Source: an uncultured Bacteroides sp. (lineage in GTDB: Bacteria > Bacteroidota > Bacteroidia > Bacteroidales > Bacteroidaceae). Taken from it: DNA of 64,000 nt. The notes below the pieces were generated by a model that saw nothing but the letters and a program-made list of their open reading frames with translations, was not told the DNA's origin and searched no databases. The stretch lies in NCBI GenBank assembly GCA_944322285.1, contig CALUOR010000008.1, positions 35,986 to 99,985 of the forward strand, given 5' to 3'. Below are positions 35,612 through 43,598 of the stretch, piece by piece (the first letter of the stretch is position 1; each line of letters opens with the position of its first letter). The position numbers were made by a program, and so were the translations under genes.

Positions 35612-36031
35612 ATGAAGCGGCTTATTGACATATTGGACGAAGGAGGCTACTCCTGCGTCATAGCCCAGGGCGACCACATCCGCACGTTCACGCGCCGGGG
35701 TGTGGCCGACCTTTACGACTTGTTGCAAGAAGACGCGGCTTTCCTGCACGACGCCTCCGTGGCAGACAAGGTCATCGGGAAAGCCGCCGCCACGTTGATG
35801 GTATTGGGCCATGTAAAAGAAGTCAGCGTACACACAATCAGCCAACCGGCTCTCCGGCTGTTGCAGGAAGCCGGCATCCCCGTCCAATATGATGAAGCGG
35901 TACACCACATCATCAACCGCGACCACACGGGCTGGTGTCCTCTTGAACAAGCCAGCCGTGACCTGTATTCAGTGCAAGAGATTTATCCTGTGATACAAAG
36001 CTTTATAACCCGACAAAGAAAACAGGGGTGA
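35612..36031 (+). CDS. DUF1893-family protein
   Basis: A 139-aa protein starting 2 bp after the aldo/keto reductase. LIDILDEGGYSCVIAQGDHI and FTRRGVADLYDLLQED, then VADKVIGKAAATLMVLGHVK and IINRDHTGWCPLE fit DUF1893, a family with a deaminase-like fold and no proven activity. The gene is the last of the ferredoxin operon and ends exactly where the opposing FtsX gene ends, with no base between the two stop codons. Confidence 0.8.
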   Translation: MKRLIDILDEGGYSCVIAQGDHIRTFTRRGVADLYDLLQEDAAFLHDASVADKVIGKAAATLMVLGHVKEVSVHTISQPALRLLQEAGIPVQYDEAVHHIINRDHTGWCPLEQASRDLYSVQEIYPVIQSFITRQRKQG

Positions 36032-37243
36032 TTACTTGGGGGTAGCTATGGAAGTTCTTTTCATAATTTCTTTTCGGATAATCCAAATGTTGATTGCGGA
36101 TATGATAATCGCCAAGGCAAATCCTGTCAATAAGCACGGAAGCAAAGATTTTTCGGGTAATTGGGGTAGCAATGTGTGTAAAAAATCAAGATAGATATTC
36201 CTCAACACGGCTACACACTCAATGGCAAGCAGCCACACAGCGAGATTAAGCCCGGTGCTGAGAAGAAAGTAAGGCATGCCCACTTGTCTCGTTGAATAAC
36301 CGATAAGCAAGAGGTTGTGCAGTTTTTCGTTATTCTTTTGCAAAAGCAGGAAGATGCTGAGCATTAGGATGTAAAAAGCTAACAGGCTGATGATTAATCC
36401 AATGCTGATGACGATACTGGTGACAAGCCGCAGGAAATAAGTGGCTTTTCCGGTATCGAGCGTATCACCTTCGGTTTCGTAACCTTTTTTTGCAAAATAG
36501 CGGTTGATGGCTGGGGAGGTCGGATTGTTGACTTCCACTATCAGCCGTGAAGGTTGAGGCTTTTCTCCGGGAGCATAACGTGCATTAGCCCAATCCATGA
36601 ATGCTTGGGGGACAAGAATGGTGTTCAGGCGATTGGAGAATCCGATGATTTGTCCTCTAAACTCTTCGCTGAGGCCGTTTCCGCTTAGGCGGATGTTCAT
36701 TTGGACAAGGTTCATCAGACCTTCAGACAATTTGGGGAGGCTACGGCTTTGGGCAAATCCAAAGTTATATAGGTTGAGATAATTGCGCGGAATGACAATG
36801 GGGATGAGATGATTTTGGAAATCGAAATGCCAACGATCTAAGGTTATGTCCATGTATTCGTCCGGCACGGATTCAAAAAACATCTCGGTGGAAATATGGA
36901 TGCCAGCTTGCTTCATACCCAATCCGGCCGATACGTTGAATAGTGATGGCGTAAAAGTCCCAATGCTTTGTGTGAAAGGTTGGCGGCGTAAGTCTTCTAT
37001 GTCTTGAATGGAGAAGGTATTGCTTTTTCCAGCAAGGCTTCCCAATGTGCTGATTTTGCGGGTGACTACAATATAATCTTTTTTTAGGAAGCTGTTTCCT
37101 TCCGTGAATACAGGTATTACATCGCGGTAGAACTGTATACCAAGCAAGACAATGGTCATGCCGAATAAGCAGGCCAAAAAGAAACCGCAAAGTTGTGCTT
37201 CACTGATGTTTCGGCGTAATAATTTCCAGACGAGTCGGTTCAT
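36032..37243 (-). CDS. FtsX-like ABC transporter permease
   Basis: A 403-aa protein with four membrane helices: residues about 18-38 (CGFFLACLFGMTIVLLGIQF), then three near 272-300 (VTSIVISIGLIISLLAFYIL), 325-350 and 370-392. The 230-residue periplasmic domain between helix 1 and 2 is MacB/LolE-like. Its start overlaps the ATPase gene by 4 bp. Such pairs move lipoproteins or drive periplasmic machines instead of transporting across the membrane. The lipoprotein gene just upstream of the ATPase may be a partner. Confidence 0.8.
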   Translation of the reverse strand: MNRLVWKLLRRNISEAQLCGFFLACLFGMTIVLLGIQFYRDVIPVFTEGNSFLKKDYIVVTRKISTLGSLAGKSNTFSIQDIEDLRRQPFTQSIGTFTPSLFNVSAGLGMKQAGIHISTEMFFESVPDEYMDITLDRWHFDFQNHLIPIVIPRNYLNLYNFGFAQSRSLPKLSEGLMNLVQMNIRLSGNGLSEEFRGQIIGFSNRLNTILVPQAFMDWANARYAPGEKPQPSRLIVEVNNPTSPAINRYFAKKGYETEGDTLDTGKATYFLRLVTSIVISIGLIISLLAFYILMLSIFLLLQKNNEKLHNLLLIGYSTRQVGMPYFLLSTGLNLAVWLLAIECVAVLRNIYLDFLHTLLPQLPEKSLLPCLLTGFALAIIISAINIWIIRKEIMKRTSIATPK

Positions 37244-37884
37244 AGTTTTAGTTTGCTGTGATAGTTCATTTCAAGATGTTTTCCGATAGAGGTGACAAGG
37301 ATGCCCATACCTTGCCGTTCAGCTTCTTCAGCCAGTATTTGTGCCATGACGTTTGCATTGGATTCATCCAAATGGCTGATAGGTTCATCCAATAAGATAA
37401 AGTCCATAGGCTGGCACAAACTGCGGATGAAAGCTACTCGTTGTTGTTGTCCGAAAGATAATTTCCCGACAAACTCATTTGTTTTATCGGCAATGCCAAG
37501 TGCTTCGAAAAAAGCGAGCAATTCTTTTTTCTTTTTATAGTCGGTTAACCGGTTTTTGAGCAATACATTTTCAAAGGCGGTCAACTCGGGGAAGAGGCGA
37601 AGTTCTTGAAACAAGATACTGAGTGACTGGCGATGCAGGTATGTCCAGTCTCTTCTGTTTAAAGAGCGTATGTTACGTTCATCAAAGCATATGATGCCTT
37701 GATAGTCATCCCGATAGCCATACAGATAGCTGCATAAGGACGATTTGCCGGTGCCGGAGTCGGCTGCAATCAAGTAGTATTTACCTTTCTCGAAGACGAA
37801 ATCCTGATGCCAAATATCGGAAATCTGTTTGTCACGGTCGGCAAATACTTGTGGAAGTGTTTGCCGCAGATGAATGGTGTTCAT
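37240..37884 (-). CDS. ABC transporter ATP-binding protein
   Basis: A 214-aa protein. Walker A is AADSGTGKSS (residues about 38-47), signature LSFGQQQR, Walker B FILLDEP and D-loop SHLD are present. After Walker B the usual T-H-D switch reads LVTSIGKH, so the switch histidine appears to be missing or shifted. The signature has Phe where most have Gly. It overlaps the FtsX-like gene by 4 bp, and the pair lies 14 bp after the DUF4836 gene. Confidence 0.85.
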   Translation of the reverse strand: MNTIHLRQTLPQVFADRDKQISDIWHQDFVFEKGKYYLIAADSGTGKSSLCSYLYGYRDDYQGIICFDERNIRSLNRRDWTYLHRQSLSILFQELRLFPELTAFENVLLKNRLTDYKKKKELLAFFEALGIADKTNEFVGKLSFGQQQRVAFIRSLCQPMDFILLDEPISHLDESNANVMAQILAEEAERQGMGILVTSIGKHLEMNYHSKLKL

Positions 37885-37898
37885 AGTTATGTCAAGAG

Positions 37899-39452
37899 TC
37901 AGATTCCAATAAATGTTTTGATGAAATTCAGCAGTTGTTTCAGTGCGTTGGTATTCTTATCCTTCAGTACTAAAAACAATTGACCGGAATCCGATTGACC
38001 GCTGAGGCCTACGTAAGAGATGTTTTCGGCCATGTTTGCGTAGGTGCGATATTCTGGACTTAGAAAGCCGATTGCCATCCTGACGAGAGGCATATCAAAT
38101 ACGGCTTTGGCGTTGACAATGATGGCTGCATGTTGCCCTTCCAAATCGGTGGCATAGTCGGTTCCTGCTATGGAAGGTTCAGCTTTTTGTGCGATACGGT
38201 TGTATTGTAGATTATCGTTGGTTACAAACACGTCTGTACCGCGAATGCCGAGATACATTCTTTGTGAACCAGCCCGTAACTGGTAGTCACCGTTGTCCAA
38301 ACGGTTTAGTTGAAGGTAGCTGTTTAAACCTTGGGTGACTATCTGCTCGGAGAATGATTGGAGAATGGTGTCATCATTGGTTTCAGCGTATGCTACAAAA
38401 GACAAGTTGCCGCTGGCGGACATGCCGGTGATACCTATGGTGACATCTTTACGGAAAGCGCCGAGTAATGTTTGAAGAAAGGCGGATTGTTCGGGAGTGA
38501 GTTGGTCGCGGACACTTTTTTCGCTTTGTAGTGATTCATACAGCTTTTCGCCATCGATACCCATAGTTAGTAGCAACAATGTGGATTGCGGAAAGTAGGA
38601 GAGATACTTGCCGTTGGTGGGGTGTGTGCTTTGGGCTTGTTGTTCAATGAGTGTCTTTAATTTTTCGTCTTCGGTGTAGATGCTTCCTTGCAACTCTATT
38701 CTTCCGTTTTTAAAGTTCAGGCTTCCCAATATTTTTAGGTTTTTCAGATTCACATGTTCAGGTAGTTGGGTGATGCCCTGCTTTAAATAGAAATCACGTA
38801 AGCTTTCCGATGCTATCAGGCCATTGATGTCTCCTTTCAGTTCTTGAAGTTGGGTAAAAAAGTTTTGTTGCCTGATGCTGTTTTCTTCCGTTTGACTGAA
38901 CAATAGCTTGGCATTGTTGTGCATCTGTCCAATGTCCATGGAAGAAGGAGTGGGAAGTGCTAATAGGGTGGTTTTGTTGAAAGCAAGAAATAGCCGTTCG
39001 TTGTAGGCATAACTATAGTCACCGGTTTGTTGCAAACCCATGAATAACTCGTCTTGTTGGGCTGTTTGCAGGAAACTTTCTAATTTGTTTGGGTCGCTGA
39101 TTTTGGCTACCATCCCTTGCGCTTGGCTGGCATGAAAAAAATAGATGGGAGCTGTATAGTCGATGCCTAAGTTCTTCGGATTCTCCATCAATGTTTCTAT
39201 TTGTTGTTGTAATTCCACGCTAAGGCCCGTCTTTAAAGCTTCGGTCAGTTTGCTCAGGGCTGCACGGTTTTCGCCCTCTTGCAGCCCGGCTTTTTGTGCC
39301 AATGTCTGTAGGTTTACAGACAATACTTCTGTAGCATCAGCGGGTATGGCGTTGGTGTAATCTTGCTGTCGAGAGCATGAGCTGAGTGTAATCAGTGCGA
39401 GCAGGCAGAAAGAGGCTACTGCCATAGGAAGGTTCAGACATTTTCTTATCAT
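37899..39452 (-). CDS. DUF4836-family lipoprotein
   Basis: A 517-aa protein with lipobox ITLSSCSRQQ (Cys26). The sequence after it, YTNAIPADATEVLSVNLQTL, is the typical DUF4836 opening, a Bacteroidetes family of surface or periplasmic lipoproteins with unknown role. The gene lies between rsmE and the ABC ATPase/FtsX pair (14 bp to the ATPase), suggesting it is handled by or works with that transporter. Confidence 0.8.
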   Translation of the reverse strand: MIRKCLNLPMAVASFCLLALITLSSCSRQQDYTNAIPADATEVLSVNLQTLAQKAGLQEGENRAALSKLTEALKTGLSVELQQQIETLMENPKNLGIDYTAPIYFFHASQAQGMVAKISDPNKLESFLQTAQQDELFMGLQQTGDYSYAYNERLFLAFNKTTLLALPTPSSMDIGQMHNNAKLLFSQTEENSIRQQNFFTQLQELKGDINGLIASESLRDFYLKQGITQLPEHVNLKNLKILGSLNFKNGRIELQGSIYTEDEKLKTLIEQQAQSTHPTNGKYLSYFPQSTLLLLTMGIDGEKLYESLQSEKSVRDQLTPEQSAFLQTLLGAFRKDVTIGITGMSASGNLSFVAYAETNDDTILQSFSEQIVTQGLNSYLQLNRLDNGDYQLRAGSQRMYLGIRGTDVFVTNDNLQYNRIAQKAEPSIAGTDYATDLEGQHAAIIVNAKAVFDMPLVRMAIGFLSPEYRTYANMAENISYVGLSGQSDSGQLFLVLKDKNTNALKQLLNFIKTFIGI

Positions 39453-39488
39453 AAGTCTAAGTTTTTATAGGTTGGAAAAATGATTCGT

Positions 39489-40187
39489 TTATTGATTGGC
39501 CAAATTCATCAGGTGGCAGGCTACCAAGGCAGCAGTCTCGGTGCGCAGGCGTGAGGGACCTAAACTGATGGGGCGGAAACCATGCACAAGTGCTTCTTGC
39601 ACTTCTTCTTCACTAAAGTCACCTTCCGGACCTATTAACACCAAAGCGTCTTCGCCCCGTTGCAGGCAATCTTTTAAAAGCTGCTTTTCACCTTCGTAAC
39701 AATGGGCGATGAATTTTTGTCCGGTGAATGGTTGTCGGATAAATCGGTTGAAGTCGGTCATTTCATTTAGTTGAGGCAGACGTGCTTTGAGTGATTGTTT
39801 GATGGCCGATACCAATATCTTATGGATGCGTTCGGTTTTGATGACCTTGCGTTCAGAGTAACGGCAATTAAGGAATGTCAACTCATCAAATCCTATTTCA
39901 GTGGCTTTCTCTGCAAACCATTCTGTGCGGTCCATGTTTTTGGTGGGTGCCATGGCGATGTGCAGATGGCCTTCCCATAATGGAGCTTGCGGTAGCGTTT
40001 TCTGTACGTTGACCAAGCAATGCTTATGAGTGGCAGTGCTTATTTCCGCCCGATAGAAGTTGCCTTTCCCGTCAGTCAGAGTCACTTCGTCACCTGTTTG
40101 CAGGCGCAAAACTCTGATGGCATGCACAGCTTCTTCTTCAGGCAGTTCGGGATTCGTTTGTATGTCAGGGGCATAAAATACGTGCAT
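39489..40187 (-). CDS. rsmE: 16S rRNA (uracil1498-N3)-methyltransferase RsmE
   Basis: A 232-aa protein with SPOUT knot. MHVFYAPDIQ and HAIRVLRLQTGDEVTLTDGK form the N-terminal PUA-like part; LVLIGPEGDFSEEEV and LGPSRLRTETAAL are the knot's S-adenosylmethionine site. It methylates U1498 in 16S rRNA. Its start overlaps the stop of the bifunctional nuclease gene (TGATG). Confidence 0.96.
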   Translation of the reverse strand: MHVFYAPDIQTNPELPEEEAVHAIRVLRLQTGDEVTLTDGKGNFYRAEISTATHKHCLVNVQKTLPQAPLWEGHLHIAMAPTKNMDRTEWFAEKATEIGFDELTFLNCRYSERKVIKTERIHKILVSAIKQSLKARLPQLNEMTDFNRFIRQPFTGQKFIAHCYEGEKQLLKDCLQRGEDALVLIGPEGDFSEEEVQEALVHGFRPISLGPSRLRTETAALVACHLMNLANQ

Positions 40188-40780
40188 CAGTCCGTTGGAT
40201 TTAAATGTTTGAAATTGTTTATCATGTCACGTAATACGGCGGCTTGTTCATAGTCTTCGTTTTCAATGGCTTTGCTCAAGGCCGATTTTATGATTTCTAT
40301 TGATTGCATCCGGTAGATAGGTTCGTTTTTGAAACTTTGCTTCTTTTCTTCGGCATCTATTTCATTTTTCAAGCTCAATTTTTCGGACTCTAGTATTTCT
40401 TCATAAATATAGATAGGTGCATGCGTGTGCAAAGCCAATGCAATGGCATCGCTTGTGCGTGAGTCTACCCGAATTAATTTGTCGCCGGAACTCATAAATA
40501 AGTAGGCGTAATAAATGCCGTTATTTACCTTATAAATAAGTATACGGAGTATCTTGGCTCCCAAAACTTCTATGACTGAAGCAAACAACTCATGCGTCAA
40601 GGGACGGGGCGGAGTGATGCCTCTCAGCTCCATGATGATGGCTTGTGCTTCGGATGCGCCAATGATGATGGGCAACTGGCGTTCTCCTCCTTTCTCGGCC
40701 AATAGCATAGCGTACGCTCCTGCTTGCACCTGGCTGCTTGATATGTTTACTACTTGTAATTCTACTTTTGGTTTATTCAT
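40187..40780 (-). CDS. Bifunctional nuclease family protein (DUF151 plus UvrB/C-like motif)
   Basis: A 197-aa protein. The DUF151 domain covers about 5-140: ERQLPIIIGASEAQAIIMEL and DSRTSDAIALALHTHAPIYI are its conserved blocks. The end, IENEDYEQAAVLRDMINNF, is a UvrB/UvrC-interaction-like helix pair. Members have RNase/DNase activity in some bacteria and plants. Situated between the nucleoside permease and rsmE. Confidence 0.9.
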   Translation of the reverse strand: MNKPKVELQVVNISSSQVQAGAYAMLLAEKGGERQLPIIIGASEAQAIIMELRGITPPRPLTHELFASVIEVLGAKILRILIYKVNNGIYYAYLFMSSGDKLIRVDSRTSDAIALALHTHAPIYIYEEILESEKLSLKNEIDAEEKKQSFKNEPIYRMQSIEIIKSALSKAIENEDYEQAAVLRDMINNFKHLNPTD

Positions 40781-40786
40781 TATATG

Positions 40787-40845
40787 AATGTGTTAATATG
40801 CTAATGTGCTAATGTGATAGATGTGCGGATGAATTAGCACATTGT
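40787..40845. repeat. Short iteron repeat F
   Basis: Degenerate units AATGTGTT-AATATGCT-AATGTGCT-AATGTGAT face an inverted TTAGCACATT. It fills the gap between the permease and nuclease genes. Confidence 0.5.
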
Positions 40846-40847
40846 TA

Positions 40848-42086
40848 TTATTTGTTGTGTTTATATCGGAATACCAATCCGAACAATAGACCGATAATCA
40901 AGGCATAACCTGCAAAAATCAGCCAGATAGGCGTCCACTCGCGACTTACCAGTCCTCCACCTTCGGCATATACCGAGAATGCGTCTACTACGGCTCCGCT
41001 TGCATAACCTCCGATGAAAGCTCCAAAACCATTGGTCATCATGAAGAACAAGCCTTGCGCGCTGGCGCGAATGCTGGAGTGTGCTTCCATTTCCGTAAAC
41101 AAGGAGCCGGAGACATTGAAGAAATCAAATGCCATGCCATAGACTATCATGGAGAGGATAAGCATCCAAAGTCCATCGCCCGGATTACCTAAGCCGAACA
41201 AACCGAAACGGAATACCCATGCAAACATACTGATGAGCATGACTTTCTTGATGCCGAAATGCTTCAGGAAGAAAGGTATGGCGAGGATGAACAATGTCTC
41301 GCTCATTTGCGAGATGGAAAGCAGGATGACCGAATGCTTCACGCCGAATGAGTCGGCATATTCGGGGATGGAGGCAAACGAACCGAGAAACAAATCTCCG
41401 TAAGTATTGGTAATTTGCAAAGCCGCACCCAGCAACATGGAGAAGAGGAAAAATATGGCCATCTTCTTTTGCTTAAACAATACAAGCGCATCGAGACCGA
41501 AAGCCGAAAGCACCGTCTTGCTCGCACTTCGTTCGGGCGGGCAGGCGGGCAGGCTGAAGGCGTAAAGTCCCAATAAGGCGGCCGCGCTGGCGGCTACATA
41601 GAGCTGGGCGGGCCCACTCTTGAATCCCGTGAGGTCTACAGCCCACATGGCGCAGATGAAACCTACCGTACCCCACACACGGATAGGCGGGAAGTCTTTC
41701 ACCAAATCCAGCTTGTATTTCTCCAAGGCGTTGTAGGACACTGTGTTGGCCAGCGAAAGGGTAGGCATGTAGGCCAGCATGTTCAGCAACATGGCCCAAT
41801 ACATGTGTTCATAGTCCGTAATGGTTGAGGCATAAAACAAGGCACCCGCGCCTATCAGGTGAAGAAATCCGTAAAGGCGTTCGGCATTCACCCACTTGTC
41901 GGCAATGATGCCCGTAAGTCCCGGCATGAACAAGGCGGCTATACCCATTGTGGCGAAGATAGCACCTATCTGTCCGCCTTCGAAGTGCAGGGAGCTGCCC
42001 ATATAACCCCCTAACGAGATAAGCCATGCGCCCCAAGTGAAGAACTGGAGAAATTGCATGGCAGCAAGTCTGAATTTGATGCTCAT
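40848..42086 (-). CDS. Nucleoside permease (NupG-type MFS)
   Basis: A 412-aa inner-membrane protein with about 12 helices. MSIKFRLAAMQFLQFFTWGA, WLISLGGYMG and FMPGLTGIIADKW match the nucleoside:H+ symporter family NupG/XapB. TNGFGAFIGGYASGAVVDAF and the C-terminal GLLFGLVFRYKH are also typical. It imports nucleosides for salvage, fitting the cytidine deaminase elsewhere in the window. It leads a six-gene minus-strand run. Its promoter is TTTG-N20-TATTTTTG (minus, 42124-42155). Confidence 0.9.
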   Translation of the reverse strand: MSIKFRLAAMQFLQFFTWGAWLISLGGYMGSSLHFEGGQIGAIFATMGIAALFMPGLTGIIADKWVNAERLYGFLHLIGAGALFYASTITDYEHMYWAMLLNMLAYMPTLSLANTVSYNALEKYKLDLVKDFPPIRVWGTVGFICAMWAVDLTGFKSGPAQLYVAASAAALLGLYAFSLPACPPERSASKTVLSAFGLDALVLFKQKKMAIFFLFSMLLGAALQITNTYGDLFLGSFASIPEYADSFGVKHSVILLSISQMSETLFILAIPFFLKHFGIKKVMLISMFAWVFRFGLFGLGNPGDGLWMLILSMIVYGMAFDFFNVSGSLFTEMEAHSSIRASAQGLFFMMTNGFGAFIGGYASGAVVDAFSVYAEGGGLVSREWTPIWLIFAGYALIIGLLFGLVFRYKHNK

Positions 42087-42123
42087 ATTCTTTGGGTTGT
42101 GCGTTATTTGGTTTTATAACGAA

Positions 42124-42155
42124 CAAAAATACGATGTTGTCAGCAGATAAACAAA
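42124..42155 (-). promoter_or_regulatory. Promoter of the nucleoside permease operon
   Basis: On the minus strand TTTG (42152-42155) and TATTTTTG (42124-42131) are 20 bp apart; expected start near 42119, 33 nt before the ATG. Confidence 0.65.
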
Positions 42156-42261
42156 CCTAAGAGGAGTTTTTTATTTGTAGATTGGGCGAAAATGCACATG
42201 TCCGGTTCGAATGGGCGATGTTTGGCGTAGTCAAAGCTATAGATTCTTGTTCAAAGATAGT

Positions 42262-42286
42262 GTACATCTCTTTGGAAGAGATGTAC
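42262..42286. repeat. Perfect 11-bp inverted repeat with 3-bp loop
   Basis: GTACATCTCTT-TGG-AAGAGATGTAC, with no T run on either side. It lies between the permease promoter and the IS remnant. The rest of 42156-42496 is AT-rich and shows nothing else I recognise. Confidence 0.65.
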
Positions 42287-42496
42287 TCATTTGCCCGGTA
42301 GATGCTAAGTGGTTGAATAATAGAAAGGTTCTAAGAAAAAGACGCGTGTTCACTCAGTAAGCGACATGCAAAAGTCGATTTTTTCAAAATACAAAATTTT
42401 TCAATCGCTGAATGTTTTTTACTCATTCACATCGTTTTATCGGGAAAAACGTAATAGTTTCCTCTATTTTTTGAATTTCAAAAAGAAAGCGAAGCA

Positions 42497-43312
42497 TTAG
42501 AAATTAGCAGGTAACGATTTGGTGACACAACTCCAGCACCCGTCTGCGCTTATCTGCATAACCTCAAACATCTCTTCAAGGACAAAGGTAGCCAATGTTT
42601 CCGACTGTGGCAAGTCATTTGAGGATAAAAATTGAGGGGATTGCACCCGATATTCAAGCCTAATATGCGCAGTCTCAAAGAGGTCGAGTTGTACGTCAGC
42701 CCCGATATATCCCTTGTCCCCATAGATGCTGCAATCGTGATATTCCAGCTTCACATCCTTCATGTAATTGAGATCATGCACGCTCGCCTTTGACAAGTCA
42801 TAAGAATGCACTACTCCACTTAACCCACAGATGGCATGAAGCTTATAACCAAAGTAGTATGTGTTTTGCGAAGCGCAATAGCCAAAGTCGGGTGCTTTGG
42901 AGAAATCTCCCGACTGTCCCATCTTGCAGCGTTTTCCCCTTGCGAGACGACAGACTTCTATCGGTTTGGAGTCCACAAGGAAGAAATCCTCATCGCCATC
43001 TATTTTCAAGGCAATCCGCTTGCGGATGGCTTCACATAGGCCTGCGGTATTCTTTCTGCGGTCATTGAATTGTCTGCGCGATATAAGATTGGGGATTTTC
43101 TTCTTGTACTCTTGCAATTTGTAATCAAAAAGCCATTTCTCGCTATCGATGCTTTCCGATTCTGCCGCTAAGGACAATGCTACCATCTCCAAATCCGAGA
43201 ACTTTGGAACCGGACCACAGCGGACAATATTTCCTTGGTCATTAACGAGATTATTGGAAAATTGCTTGCATATCTCAAGTATTCTGACGAATTTTGTGTA
43301 TAAGTTGTGCAT
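42497..43312 (-). pseudogene. IS982-family transposase with replaced C-terminus
   Basis: A 271-aa frame from ATG at 43312 (MHNLYTKFVRILEICKQFSN), the normal start of this family. VPKFSDLEMVALSLAAES, LISRRQFNDRRKN, FFLVDSKPIEVCRLARGKRC (first Asp), YCASQNTYYFGYKLHAICG and YGDKGYIGADVQLDLFETA (second Asp) are IS982 DDE-transposase blocks. After AHIRLEY the expected catalytic-Glu region ('RKRIET.FSQL') is missing and an unrelated tail of about 50 residues (RVQSPQFLSSN onward) runs to the stop, so it should be inactive. The promoter-side IS end may be ACCCGTTGGCGG (minus, about 43410-43421); no matching end is visible on the other side. Confidence 0.75.
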
Positions 43313-43442
43313 ACGATGATTTAAACTTAATGATTTGGACAACACTAAGTTAATAAAAATCAGCGATATGCGCAACTTTTTAAACATAATTCTTAAACCA
43401 AATTAATTCCGCCAACGGGTAGTTTCTATTATCACCTTATGC

Positions 43443-43492
43443 GAAAACAAGCATCTGAGCGGAGGGAAGCTCCCAATCAGATGCTTGTTTTC
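43443..43492 (-). terminator. Terminator of yihY, 16-bp perfect stem
   Basis: GAAAACAAGCATCTGA (43443-43458) pairs with TCAGATGCTTGTTTTC (43477-43492). It lies downstream of yihY on the minus strand and could act in both directions. The remaining bases of 43313-43598 hold the IS end and nothing else clear. Confidence 0.65.
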
Positions 43493-43598
43493 TTTTGCCA
43501 AGCCACCTTTGCTGGTTTTAAGGGATGGAAGGTCGTTACCCGTCTGTTTCATTACTCGAACTGTGCTACAAAGGCAGCGGGCCATTCGAGACCTCTTT

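Noticed and set aside
43403-43585. A 60-codon frame after the IS remnant
   Set aside because: It is formed mainly by the stem of the yihY terminator.
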